Part shown: piece by piece, positions 32,199 through 39,674 of the stretch
Position numbering within the stretch: the first letter of the stretch is position 1
Layout: each line of letters begins with the position of its first letter
Notes under the pieces: generated by a model
The model's database searches: none
Told to the model about the DNA's origin: nothing
Seen by the model: the letters and a program-made list of their open reading frames with translations, nothing else
Translations under genes and position numbers: made by a program
NCBI GenBank assembly: GCA_034435055.1
Contig: DAOTXS010000041.1
Span: forward strand, 62,001 to 126,000
From: DAOTXS01 sp034435055
GTDB taxonomy: Bacteria > Chloroflexota > Anaerolineae > UBA4142
Reading direction: 5' to 3'
DNA: 64,000 bases

Positions 32199-34988
32199 TT
32201 GCGCCGGATCAGTTCACCAATGACCCTCGTCGCAATTTGTCTCGTTGCTTTTGCTCTGCGCGTTTTCCAACTCGAGCACCAATCGCTTTGGTACGACGAA
32301 GCGTTTAGCGCGTACCTGGCGCATTTTGATTTGGCGCACATCACCGCGCGCACCGCCGCCGACATTCAACCGCCGCTGTACTATTACCTTTTGCATTTCT
32401 GGATTGCGCTTGCCGGCGACAGCGAATTTGCATTGCGCTTCTTGTCGCTTGTGTTTGGCGTGTTGACGATTCCGCTGATGTTCGTCATCGCGCGACGATT
32501 GTTCAATCGCACCCCAGCAATCATCGCGTCGATTCTTGCAACGCTTGCGCCGCTGTACATCTGGTACTCGCAAGAAGCGCGGATGTACACCCTGATTACG
32601 TTATTGCTGTTGCTCTCAAGTTACGCGCTTTTGAAGGCAATCGAAGGGAATGGGGGCAATCGGTGGCAAGTTGTGTTCATCGTCGCCAACATCGCCGCAA
32701 TCTATACCCACTATTTTGCGTTTGCGGTTATTGCATTTCAATGGCTGTTCGTCCTAGTTTCAAGTTTCAGAGTTTCAGGTTCAAGGTTCAACTTGAAACT
32801 TGAAACTCTAAAACCTGCAATCATTTCGCTAGCCATCATTGCCGCTGCTTTTCTGCCCTGGCTCCCATTCGTCCTCGCGCGTTTTGGGCAAGACGCCAGT
32901 TATTGGCGCGGCGCGCTCAAACTGGACGAGGCGATGCGCCACATTCTCATCAATTTCACCATGGGCGAGTCGGTGCTGGAATCACAAGCGCAGTGGATTG
33001 CCACTGGTTGGCTAGTTTGTTTGTTGATTAGTTTGCTCGTTGGTTGGTGGAGCACCAGGAAATCCAACGCTTCAACAATTCAACGATCCAACCATCCAAT
33101 ATTTTTTGTGATGCTCTACTTGATCATCCCGCTCACACTTTTGTTGTTCCTTTTCTCCCGCAACCCAAAGTTCAACGCGCGCTATTTGATGATTGCGTCT
33201 CCGTCATTTTTCCTCTTACTTGCCGCCGGACTCGATCGCATCTGGAATTCCGAATTGCGAATTAGGAATTACGTTTTGCGTTTTACACATTTTCTTTTGG
33301 CTTTTAGTTTTCTACTTTTAACTTCTATCTACTCGATTTTCAATCTCTACTTCGACCCAGCGTTCACCAAAGCCAGTTTCCGCGATGTGGCGCAGTACAT
33401 CGAACAGCACAGCGCGCCGGACGAAGCGATTATCCTGACGAGCGGCCATCTCTTCCCAGCGTTCAATTATTATTATCGCGGTAACGCGCCGCAGGTTCGC
33501 TTGCCGGACGATCCGACACTCAACGCCGATCACGTACTCGGGTACGATATCGCGCGCGTGTTGAATCAAACGATTGCCGGCAAGCGCGGCGCGTGGGTGG
33601 TCGAATGGCAGAACGAAGTCGTCGATCCGAACGGTTTCGTGCCGATGATGCTGTCGTCGCGCGGCGTGGAGCAAAAACTTGCGCCAACGAATTTCTATCA
33701 GGTGCGTTTGCGATATTGGACATTGCCATCGAACGTGCGTTTTCCGGAAGAACCAGCCCCCGCCATTCGCCGCGAAGCGAATTTCAAGAACGTCGTCAAA
33801 TTACTTGGCGCAACGCCGACGCCAACGCCCGCCGACGTCGGCGCATCGTTCAATTTGGATTGGCACGCGCTCGATGCCATCGACGAGGATTATCTCGTCG
33901 CATTGCACGTGCGCGACGCAGCGGGCAATCTGTGGGGCAAGCTCGACCGCCGCCCGGCGGGCTATAATTATCCAACAACGCGGTGGAAAAAAGACGAAAA
34001 ACTTTTCGGCGCATTCAGCGTTCCGTTATTGCCGGGTGCCCCGGCGGGCGATTATTTTATCGAGGTAACACTTTACACCGCGAGCGATCAACGCGGACTG
34101 GACATCCTCGCGCCCAACGGCGCGCCGATGGGCAAATCAGTGAAACTGGGACCAATCCCGGTTTTGCCAGCGACGCAACCGGCAACCCTTGCATCGTTGA
34201 ATATTCAGAACACGATCAGCCAAGCGATGCCGCCGTTTACTCTGCTCGGTTATCAACTTGGACGCGACAAAGCCAGCGCGGGGGAATCGATTCCATTGAC
34301 TTTGTTCTGGCGCGCGGATGACAAGCCATTGAAAGATTACACCTTTCGCATTCAGTTTGGCGATGCTCGGTCTGACGCGTTTCCAATCGCCAATCCCCAA
34401 TATCCAACTTCCCAATGGAACGCCGGCGAAATCGTGCGCGGGCAATATGCAATTCCAATTCCGGCATCGGCAAAAACCGGCGCAACGAAATTACAAATCG
34501 TCTTGAGTGATGGCAACGCAAGCGATCTCGCGCCGTTCACCATCGAAAAAACGGATCGCGTCTTTGTAAAGCCAAATGCGCAATTCGCGCAAACGGTCAA
34601 CTTTAGTAACTCTCTCGCGCTCATCGGTTACGATTTATCTGCGACGACGCTCAAGCCGGGCGATTCACTCAAACTTGTGTTATACTGGCACGCGCGCGCG
34701 AAGATGGATAAACCGTACACGGTTTTTGTGCATCTGCTCGACGCGAATAACAAGGTTGTCGCACAGCGCGATGCGCAACCCGGGAACGGTTCGCGTCCAA
34801 CGACAGGTTGGGTTGAAAATGAATTCATTGCTGACTCGTACGAACTCAAACTCGCTGCGCCCGCCGGCAATTACAAAATCGAAATCGGTTGGTACGACGC
34901 CGATTTTGTCCGGCTCCAAATCATCGACGACAATGGTGTGGCGATGGGTGACAATGCAATCCTGAAAACAGAAATTGAAATTCAGTAG
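32199..34988 (+). CDS. Large GT39/PMT-like glycosyltransferase with C-terminal beta-sandwich domains
   Basis: A 929-residue protein. The catalytic loop HQSLWYDEAFSAYLAHFD is followed by IQPPLYYYLLHFWIALAGDS and ARRLFNRTPAIIASIL, all characteristic of the bacterial PMT-like family; about ten helices reach residue 390. Residues 400-530 are a soluble domain. After that come at least three related beta domains of the type LVLYWHARAKMDKPYTVFVH, with VVAQRD. Four or more loops are repeat-derived (32756, 33059, 33244, 34381), making this the most repeat-invaded gene in the window. The start is TTG 32199 with GGAG seven bases upstream. Confidence 0.8.
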   Translation: MRRISSPMTLVAICLVAFALRVFQLEHQSLWYDEAFSAYLAHFDLAHITARTAADIQPPLYYYLLHFWIALAGDSEFALRFLSLVFGVLTIPLMFVIARRLFNRTPAIIASILATLAPLYIWYSQEARMYTLITLLLLLSSYALLKAIEGNGGNRWQVVFIVANIAAIYTHYFAFAVIAFQWLFVLVSSFRVSGSRFNLKLETLKPAIISLAIIAAAFLPWLPFVLARFGQDASYWRGALKLDEAMRHILINFTMGESVLESQAQWIATGWLVCLLISLLVGWWSTRKSNASTIQRSNHPIFFVMLYLIIPLTLLLFLFSRNPKFNARYLMIASPSFFLLLAAGLDRIWNSELRIRNYVLRFTHFLLAFSFLLLTSIYSIFNLYFDPAFTKASFRDVAQYIEQHSAPDEAIILTSGHLFPAFNYYYRGNAPQVRLPDDPTLNADHVLGYDIARVLNQTIAGKRGAWVVEWQNEVVDPNGFVPMMLSSRGVEQKLAPTNFYQVRLRYWTLPSNVRFPEEPAPAIRREANFKNVVKLLGATPTPTPADVGASFNLDWHALDAIDEDYLVALHVRDAAGNLWGKLDRRPAGYNYPTTRWKKDEKLFGAFSVPLLPGAPAGDYFIEVTLYTASDQRGLDILAPNGAPMGKSVKLGPIPVLPATQPATLASLNIQNTISQAMPPFTLLGYQLGRDKASAGESIPLTLFWRADDKPLKDYTFRIQFGDARSDAFPIANPQYPTSQWNAGEIVRGQYAIPIPASAKTGATKLQIVLSDGNASDLAPFTIEKTDRVFVKPNAQFAQTVNFSNSLALIGYDLSATTLKPGDSLKLVLYWHARAKMDKPYTVFVHLLDANNKVVAQRDAQPGNGSRPTTGWVENEFIADSYELKLAAPAGNYKIEIGWYDADFVRLQIIDDNGVAMGDNAILKTEIEIQ
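32756..32818. repeat. STRR-like repeat in the PMT-like gene, tract 1
   Basis: GTTTCAAGTTTCAGAGTTTC, GGTTCAAGGTTC, then the complementary ACTTGAAACTTGAAACTC. The halves are inverted, forming a possible hairpin. Encodes SFRVSGSRFNLKLETL. Confidence 0.7.
33059..33101. repeat. STRR-like repeat in the PMT-like gene, tract 2
   Basis: AATCCAACGCTTCAACAATT followed by CAACGATCCAACCATCCAAT: repeated (T)CCAAC words encoding RKSNASTIQRSNHP between two helices. A complementary GTTTG/GTTGG run precedes it at about 33005-33050. Confidence 0.65.
33244..33333. repeat. STRR-like repeats in the PMT-like gene, tract 3
   Basis: GAATTCCGAATTGCGAATTA, then TTTTGCGTTTTACACATTTT and TTTTAGTTTTCTACTTTTAA. The second part encodes a transmembrane helix (LLAFSFLLLTSIYSIF). 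Confidence 0.6.
34381..34418. repeat. STRR-like repeat in the PMT-like gene, tract 4
   Basis: CCAATCGCCAATCCCCAATA with further CCAA words: the same CCCCAAT heptamer family as at 31251. Encodes PIANPQYPTSQW within a beta domain. Confidence 0.7.
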
Positions 34989-34995
34989 AGGCATA

Positions 34996-35769
34996 ATGTC
35001 GAGACCCAGCATTAGCGTTTTCTTTCCGTGTTACAACGACGCCGGGACAATTGCGGCGATGGTGATTCGTGCGCTTCAAACGCTTCGCGAAATTACCGAC
35101 GATTACGAAGTCATCGTCGTCAACGATGCCAGCCCCGATGACTCGATGCGGATTCTGAGTGAGCTGTCGTGCATCCTGCCGCCGGAATTTCGCGTCGTCG
35201 TCCACGACACGAATCGTGGGTACGGCGGGGTGATTCGCTCTGGCATTGCCGCGGCAAAAAAGGAATGGGTCTTTTACACCGACGGCGACGCGCAATACGA
35301 TGTGCGGGAGCTGAAACTCCTCGCCGAAAAAATTTCCGACGATGTTGATTTCATTAATGGTTGGAAGATCAAACGCCGCGATCCCATGCACCGGATTTGG
35401 ATCGGCATCGCGTACCAGTACTTTGTAAAATTACTGTTCGGCTTGAAGATCAGAGATGTCGATTGTGATTTTCGTTTGATGCGCCGTGAAATTTTCGATG
35501 TGGTGCAATTGGAATCTACCACCGGCGCGATCACTTTCGAGTTGGTGAAAAAGGCGCAGGACGCCGGCTATCGCTTTGTTGAAGTGCCGGTGCGCCATTT
35601 TTATCGGCAGTACGGCGAATCGCAATTCTTCAATTTGTCGCGTGTGGGACGCACGTTGCTCGCAATGTTGCGCTGGTGGTGGCGGCTGGTGGTCAAGCAA
35701 GAAGCGGTGAAAGAATATCGACCGAAAAGGGAAGCGCAACGCCAGTTGAAAGTAAAAAATGAAAAGTAA
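34996..35769 (+). CDS. Family 2 glycosyltransferase, polyprenyl-phosphate type without membrane anchor
   Basis: A 257-residue GT2: ISVFFPCYNDAGTIAAM, VIVVNDASPDDSM, TNRGYGGVIRSGI, FYTDGDAQYD (DxD) and VPVRHFYRQYGESQFF. The VDCDFRLMRREIF block is typical of DPM1-like enzymes. Unlike the protein at 18224 it lacks C-terminal helices. The start is ATG 34996, eight bases after AGAGG. It overlaps the next gene by 11 bases within a repeat tract; its last residues (LKVKNEK) are repeat-encoded. Confidence 0.87.
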   Translation: MSRPSISVFFPCYNDAGTIAAMVIRALQTLREITDDYEVIVVNDASPDDSMRILSELSCILPPEFRVVVHDTNRGYGGVIRSGIAAAKKEWVFYTDGDAQYDVRELKLLAEKISDDVDFINGWKIKRRDPMHRIWIGIAYQYFVKLLFGLKIRDVDCDFRLMRREIFDVVQLESTTGAITFELVKKAQDAGYRFVEVPVRHFYRQYGESQFFNLSRVGRTLLAMLRWWWRLVVKQEAVKEYRPKREAQRQLKVKNEK

Positions 35770-35780
35770 AAAGTTGCAAT
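35743..35780. repeat. STRR-like repeat across the GT2/ATL gene overlap
   Basis: TTGAAAGTAAAAAATGAAAA followed by GTAAAAAGTTGCAATC. Repeated AAAGT/GTAAA words supply the end of one gene and the start of the next. Confidence 0.5.
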
Positions 35781-36088
35781 CAACAGCTCGCTCATTCTTC
35801 TCCCGCGTCTACGCGCTCGTCCGCAAAATTCCATGCGGCAAAGTGGCGACGTACGGGCAAATCGCGCGCGCAATCGGTGCGCCGGGCGCGGCGCGGACGG
35901 TGGGCTGGGCAATGCACGATTGTCCCGCCAATGTTCCCTGGCATCGTGTTGTCAATGCGCGCGGCGAAATCAGTTTGCGTCCGACCGCCGGGTATCACGA
36001 GCAACGCGCGCGGCTAAAAGCCGAAGGCGTCCGGTTTAATCGTGCGGGAAAAATCGATTTGGAAAAATATGGTTGGAAAAAACTGTAA
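35759..36088 (+). CDS. Alkyltransferase-like (ATL) DNA-binding protein
   Basis: A 109-residue protein of the MGMT family. The active-site motif reads VPWHRVVN: the acceptor Cys of methyltransferases (PCHR) is replaced by Trp, the defining feature of ATL proteins. These bind O6-alkylguanine, flip the base and hand the lesion to nucleotide excision repair. The helix-turn-helix region KIPCGKVATYGQIARAIG with the Arg finger (AARTVGWAM) is intact. Start ATG 35759 lies in the overlap with the upstream GT2, so expression may be coupled to the glycan genes, probably without functional meaning. Confidence 0.9.
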   Translation: MKSKKLQSTARSFFSRVYALVRKIPCGKVATYGQIARAIGAPGAARTVGWAMHDCPANVPWHRVVNARGEISLRPTAGYHEQRARLKAEGVRFNRAGKIDLEKYGWKKL

Positions 36089-36155
36089 CCGGTTTGCCGG
36101 TTTTGTGGTATAATTGATTTGTAATCGTCACGAATCACAACCTGATGTTGGGTAG

Positions 36156-36256
36156 TAACTGATGGTGCTAGCGCGATACTTGCGTATTTCGTGCTTTGAT
36201 TTTGCGACGCGCTACTTGAAGCGCACAACCCACCTGCAAACTAGCACCATGAGTTA
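36156..36256 (+). repeat. Dispersed element with 16-bp terminal inverted repeats, copy 1
   Basis: The ends TAACTGATGGTGCTAG and CTAGCACCATGAGTTA are inverted repeats matching at 15 of 16 positions. The core GTGCTTTGATTTTGCGACGC continues as GCTACTTGAA identically in copy 2 at 44321-44426, and both copies share CACCTGCAAACTAGCACCAT. It lies in the untranslated leader of the sugar-binding-protein gene. Confidence 0.8.
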
Positions 36257-36268
36257 GAATTCTGCTTA

Positions 36269-36292
36269 GGCGACCAGCATTGGTCGTCTTTT
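36269..36292 (+). terminator. Terminator-like hairpin in the ABC operon leader
   Basis: GGCGACCA / TGGTCGTC (8 bp, one G-T pair) with a GCAT loop, followed by TTTTG, about 115 bases upstream of the start codon. Candidate attenuator. Confidence 0.55.
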
Positions 36293-36407
36293 GCATCTCA
36301 GCCACACACGGAAAGGGGGTGGTTCATCGAAGATTCCATTTAAGGGTTAACAATCCACATTCGCTTGTCTAGTGCGTGCTAGGCAAAAATCTCAAGGAGG
36401 AGTTAGA

Positions 36408-37667
36408 ATGTCTCGTTACCTACGCTGGCTCGTTCTCATCGGGCTGGCAATTCTCGTAGTTGCGTTGGTAGTCGCGTGCTCGACCGGTCCCGCCAAGACG
36501 AACAAGTTGGAAATGTTCTCGTGGTGGACTGCCGGCGGCGAAGCCGATGGTCTCAACGCGATGTATGACATTTACAAGAAACAATACCCCGGCGTCGAAA
36601 TCGTGAACGCCACTGTGGCTGGTGGCGCCGGTACGAACGCCAAAGCCGTTCTCTCGACCCGCTTGACCGGTGGCGATCCGCCGGACTCGTTCCAACTCCA
36701 CGCTGGCTTGGAAGTTGAAAAGTACGATCCTGAAAAATACCTCCAGAATCTTGATGCACTTTACGCGTCCGAGGGCTGGGACAAGGCGTTCCCCAAAGAC
36801 TTGCTCACGCTCTTGAAATACCAGGATCACTACTGGGGCGTGCCGGTCAACATCCACCGCGCGAATGTTCTCTGGTACAACAAAAAAGTCTTCGACGATA
36901 ACAAATTGACTGCGCCCACCACCTGGGATGAATTCTATAAAGTCGCTGACGCGCTCAAAGCCAAGAACATCGTGCCGCTCGTGATCGGCACGAAAGAGGG
37001 CTGGGAAGCCGGCCACACGTTTGAAACCATCCTCATCGCGACGCTTGGCGCGGACGGCTATCGCGGTTTGTGGACGGGCAAAGTCCAATGGACTGATCCA
37101 AAAGTCACCGATGCGCTCAACACGTACAAAAAAGTAATGTCCTACGCCAACACCGATTACTCGGCGTTGACCTGGGATGGCGCCGCGCAATACCTCGTCG
37201 ATGGTAAAGGCGCGATGCACATCATGGGTGACTGGACCGATGGTTGGTTCACCTCCAAGAAATACACCGGCTACGGTTGGGCGCCCGTGCCCGGCACCAA
37301 GGGAATTTTTGACGCGCTGTCCGATTCGTTTGCCGCCGCCAAGAATCCCAAGAACCAAGAAAACTTGAACAACTGGCTCAAGGTTGCCGGTTCCAAAGCC
37401 GGTCAAGAAGCGTTCAACCCCAAGAAGGGGTCCATCTGTGCCCGCACCGACTGCGATCCAAAACTTTTCAACGCATACCTGCAATCCGCGATGACCGATT
37501 GGTCGAAAGATGTCATCGTGCCCAGTGTAGCGCATGGTGCCGCTGCAACTGAAAAGTGGGCGACCGTTTACAAAGATATCCTGAACACCTTCGCCACCAA
37601 GGGCGACGTCGCCGCCGCGCAAAAAGATTTGCAAAAAGCGTGCGTTGATGCCGGCATGTGCAAGTAA
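36408..37667 (+). CDS. Sugar ABC transporter substrate-binding lipoprotein (family 1)
   Basis: A 419-residue periplasmic-type binding protein for sugars. The lipoprotein signal ends in VVACSTG with the lipidated Cys near residue 25. The mature part begins EMFSWWTAGGEADGLNAMYD, the usual opening of glucose/oligosaccharide binding proteins, and keeps the YWGVPVNIHRANVLWYN and MGDWTDGWF hinge-region blocks. ATG 36408 follows AAGGAGG. It is first in an operon with two permeases; a strong hairpin after it should keep binding-protein mRNA in excess. The ligand is not determinable from sequence alone. Confidence 0.92.
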   Translation: MSRYLRWLVLIGLAILVVALVVACSTGPAKTNKLEMFSWWTAGGEADGLNAMYDIYKKQYPGVEIVNATVAGGAGTNAKAVLSTRLTGGDPPDSFQLHAGLEVEKYDPEKYLQNLDALYASEGWDKAFPKDLLTLLKYQDHYWGVPVNIHRANVLWYNKKVFDDNKLTAPTTWDEFYKVADALKAKNIVPLVIGTKEGWEAGHTFETILIATLGADGYRGLWTGKVQWTDPKVTDALNTYKKVMSYANTDYSALTWDGAAQYLVDGKGAMHIMGDWTDGWFTSKKYTGYGWAPVPGTKGIFDALSDSFAAAKNPKNQENLNNWLKVAGSKAGQEAFNPKKGSICARTDCDPKLFNAYLQSAMTDWSKDVIVPSVAHGAAATEKWATVYKDILNTFATKGDVAAAQKDLQKACVDAGMCK

Positions 37668-37678
37668 TCGCGTACATC

Positions 37679-37714
37679 AAAACCTGACAGGTCTGGAAAG
37701 ACCTGTCAGGTTTT
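37679..37714 (+). terminator. 16-bp hairpin between binding-protein and permease genes
   Basis: AAAACCTGACAGGTCT / AGACCTGTCAGGTTTT, perfect, with GGAA loop, ending in TTTT. It may partially terminate or protect the upstream mRNA 3' end. The AACCTGACAGG palindrome also has the look of a dispersed genomic repeat. Confidence 0.75.
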
Positions 37715-37725
37715 CCGGAGACTCT

Positions 37726-38715
37726 ATGCGCCGCGTCAGCAACGATCGATTGATCTCGCTCCTTTTGATTTCCCCATCCGTCATCGCAATTGCGATTTTT
37801 GTTTACGGCTTTATCGGCTTTACCGCTTTTGCCTCGTTGACCAAATGGGATTCGCTCACGCCCGATTTCACTTGGGTCGGCGCGCTAAACTACGAACGGC
37901 TCATGCAAATCGACCGGTTTCTCTGCGATTTGCGTAACACCGTTACATTCACCGTGCTATTTCTGATTGCGACGATTGCCATTGGGTTCCTGTTCGCCGT
38001 CCTGCTCGATCAGCGTATCAAGGGCGAAAGCATTTTCCGCAGTATTTTTCTTTTTCCGATGGCGATCTCATTCATCGTGACCGGCGTCGTCTGGCGGTGG
38101 TTGCTTGGTCCCGGCACAATTCAGACCGGTAGTTCCGGCGTGAATCTCTTGCTCGAAAAAATTGGGCTGGGATTTCTCCGCTGGGGTTGGTTCACCGATC
38201 CGACGATCTGGCACGTTACGCCGGATTCTAGTGCGGGACAATTCCTGGCGCAAATTGGGTTAGGCGGACTAGCCAGTCCGTACATCGGCGTTTCATTCGC
38301 GATGATTTCCGTCGTCATCGCGGCAACATGGCAAATGTCCGGCTACACGATGGCGATGTATCTCGCCGGGTTGCGCGGCATTCCGGAAGAATTGCGCGAA
38401 GCCGCGCGCGTCGATGGTGCGAGCGAGATTCAGGTCTATCGGCACATTATTATTCCACTGTTGCGACCAATTACACTCAGCGCGGTCATCGTCCTGGGAC
38501 ACATCTCGCTCAAGATTTTCGATTTGGTTGTTTCGATGACCGGTCCAGGTCCCGCGTTTGCTACCGATGTGCCGGCATTTTTCATGTGGGACACGACATT
38601 TCGCGGCAACAACTTTGCGCAAGGCGCAGCGATTGCGACGATTCTACTCGTTACCGTCGCGATTCTCGTGGTGCCGTATCTTGTCAACCAAACTCGCGCG
38701 GAGGCGGAACTATGA
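37726..38715 (+). CDS. Sugar ABC transporter permease, MalF type
   Basis: A 329-residue permease with six helices (ISLLLISPSVIAIAIFVYG first) and the EAA loop EELREAARVDGASEIQVYRH that docks the ATPase. ATG 37726 has GGAG eight bases upstream, just past the hairpin. The stop overlaps the next start as ATGA. No ATPase gene follows in the window, so a shared MsmK/UgpC-type ATPase is presumably encoded elsewhere. Confidence 0.92.
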   Translation: MRRVSNDRLISLLLISPSVIAIAIFVYGFIGFTAFASLTKWDSLTPDFTWVGALNYERLMQIDRFLCDLRNTVTFTVLFLIATIAIGFLFAVLLDQRIKGESIFRSIFLFPMAISFIVTGVVWRWLLGPGTIQTGSSGVNLLLEKIGLGFLRWGWFTDPTIWHVTPDSSAGQFLAQIGLGGLASPYIGVSFAMISVVIAATWQMSGYTMAMYLAGLRGIPEELREAARVDGASEIQVYRHIIIPLLRPITLSAVIVLGHISLKIFDLVVSMTGPGPAFATDVPAFFMWDTTFRGNNFAQGAAIATILLVTVAILVVPYLVNQTRAEAEL

Positions 38716-39584
38716 CCGTGTCGATCAAACCACGCCCCAAACCCTTGCGCTGGAATCGCCCGCTGATTTATCTCGCGCTGATCCTCGCCGCCGCGTTTTA
38801 TCTGTTGCCGGTTTACGTTCTGCTCATCACCGGCATGAAAAGTTTCCAAGAAGTTTCACTGGCGCGGATGTGGGACCTGCCCTCGGGCTTGCATTTCGAT
38901 AGCTTTCTCAAAGCGTGGCTCGGTTCGCAAGCCGAAGGTTTTCGTGGCTTGTCCGAAAATTTTATGAACAGCGTCTACCTCACTATTCCGGCAACACTTC
39001 TTTCGGCGTTGCTTGGCTCGTTGAATGGTTATGTGCTTGCCAAGTGGAAATTTCGCGGCTCGAATATTTTATTTCCGTTGATGCTGTTCGGCATGTTCAT
39101 CCCGTACCAAAGCATTCTGATCCCGCTGGTCCAAGTGTTGCAAAAGATGGGCTTGTACGGCAGCATTCCCGGTTTGATTTTCGTGCACGTCGTTTATGGT
39201 ATCCCCATCACAACGCTCATCTTTCGTAACTACTACGCCGAAGTGCCGACCGAGTTGGTGGAAGCGGCAAAGATCGATGGCGCGGGAATTATCGGCATCT
39301 ATCGTCACATTCTCTTTCCGATTTCGATGCCGGGATTCGTCGTCGTGATGATCTGGCAATTTACATCGATCTGGAACGATTTCTTGTTCGGCATCATCGT
39401 AACCAGCCGCCCCGCCGTGCAACCGATCACCGTGGCGTTAAACAATATGGCGGGGTCGTACATCGTCGAGTGGAACGTGCAAATGGCGGGCGCGCTTCTC
39501 GCCGCTCTGCCGACGTTGCTCGTGTACGTTTTGCTCGGTCGTTATTTTATGCGCGGCTTGCTTGCCGGCTCGCTGAAAGGATAA
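38712..39584 (+). CDS. Sugar ABC transporter permease, MalG type
   Basis: A 290-residue permease: N-terminal helix AAAFYLLPVYVLLITGMKSF, five more helices and the EAA loop TELVEAAKIDGAGIIGIYRH. ATG 38712 overlaps the stop of the MalF-type gene (ATGA), so translation is coupled; the longer frame back to 38328 is inside that gene. It is followed by a hairpin repeat and then a HAD hydrolase. Confidence 0.92.
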   Translation: MTVSIKPRPKPLRWNRPLIYLALILAAAFYLLPVYVLLITGMKSFQEVSLARMWDLPSGLHFDSFLKAWLGSQAEGFRGLSENFMNSVYLTIPATLLSALLGSLNGYVLAKWKFRGSNILFPLMLFGMFIPYQSILIPLVQVLQKMGLYGSIPGLIFVHVVYGIPITTLIFRNYYAEVPTELVEAAKIDGAGIIGIYRHILFPISMPGFVVVMIWQFTSIWNDFLFGIIVTSRPAVQPITVALNNMAGSYIVEWNVQMAGALLAALPTLLVYVLLGRYFMRGLLAGSLKG

Positions 39585-39594
39585 TTTACAATTT

Positions 39595-39663
39595 AACCAC
39601 AGGGAACACAGAGGACACAGAGATGAGGATGCTTTCTCGGTGCGCTCTGTGTCCTCTGTGGTT
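39595..39663. repeat. Hairpin dispersed repeat (CACAGAGGACACAGAG type)
   Basis: CACAGAGGACACAGAG pairs with CTCTGTGTCCTCTGTG; flanking AACCACAGGG / TGTGGTT extends the stem. This sequence type is dispersed in many unrelated bacterial genomes. It ends 12 bases before the HAD start, inside the operon. Confidence 0.75.
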
Positions 39664-39674
39664 TTTTCAGGCAC

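Larger units (their letters stand above)
36089..36407 (+). promoter_or_regulatory. Long structured leader of the sugar ABC operon
   Basis: A 319-base stretch without a gene. It contains an extended -10 promoter (TGGTATAAT, 36106-36114; no good -35), the dispersed repeat at 36156-36256, a terminator-like hairpin at 36269-36292 and then about 115 bases including GGAAAGGGGGTGG before AAGGAGG at 36394-36400. The untranslated leader would be about 285 bases, long enough for attenuation control. No known riboswitch class was recognised. Confidence 0.5.

Noticed and set aside
36156..36256. Integron attC site
   Set aside because: The palindromic ends suggested it, but the ends do not fit the RYYYAAC / GTTRRRY core sites and no integrase or cassette array is nearby.
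36420..37634. A 404-codon open frame on the minus strand opposite the sugar-binding protein
   Set aside because: The plus-strand protein has full family motifs, a lipobox and AAGGAGG. The reverse frame is a shadow of biased codon use with no recognisable domains or ribosome site.
37679..37714. Full terminator ending the binding-protein transcript
   Set aside because: The permeases directly downstream have no visible promoter of their own and belong to the same transporter, so partial termination or mRNA stabilisation is more likely than a complete stop.
39585..39674. Operator or riboswitch before the HAD gene
   Set aside because: The hairpin belongs to a sequence type dispersed in unrelated genomes, so a specific regulatory role here is not supported.
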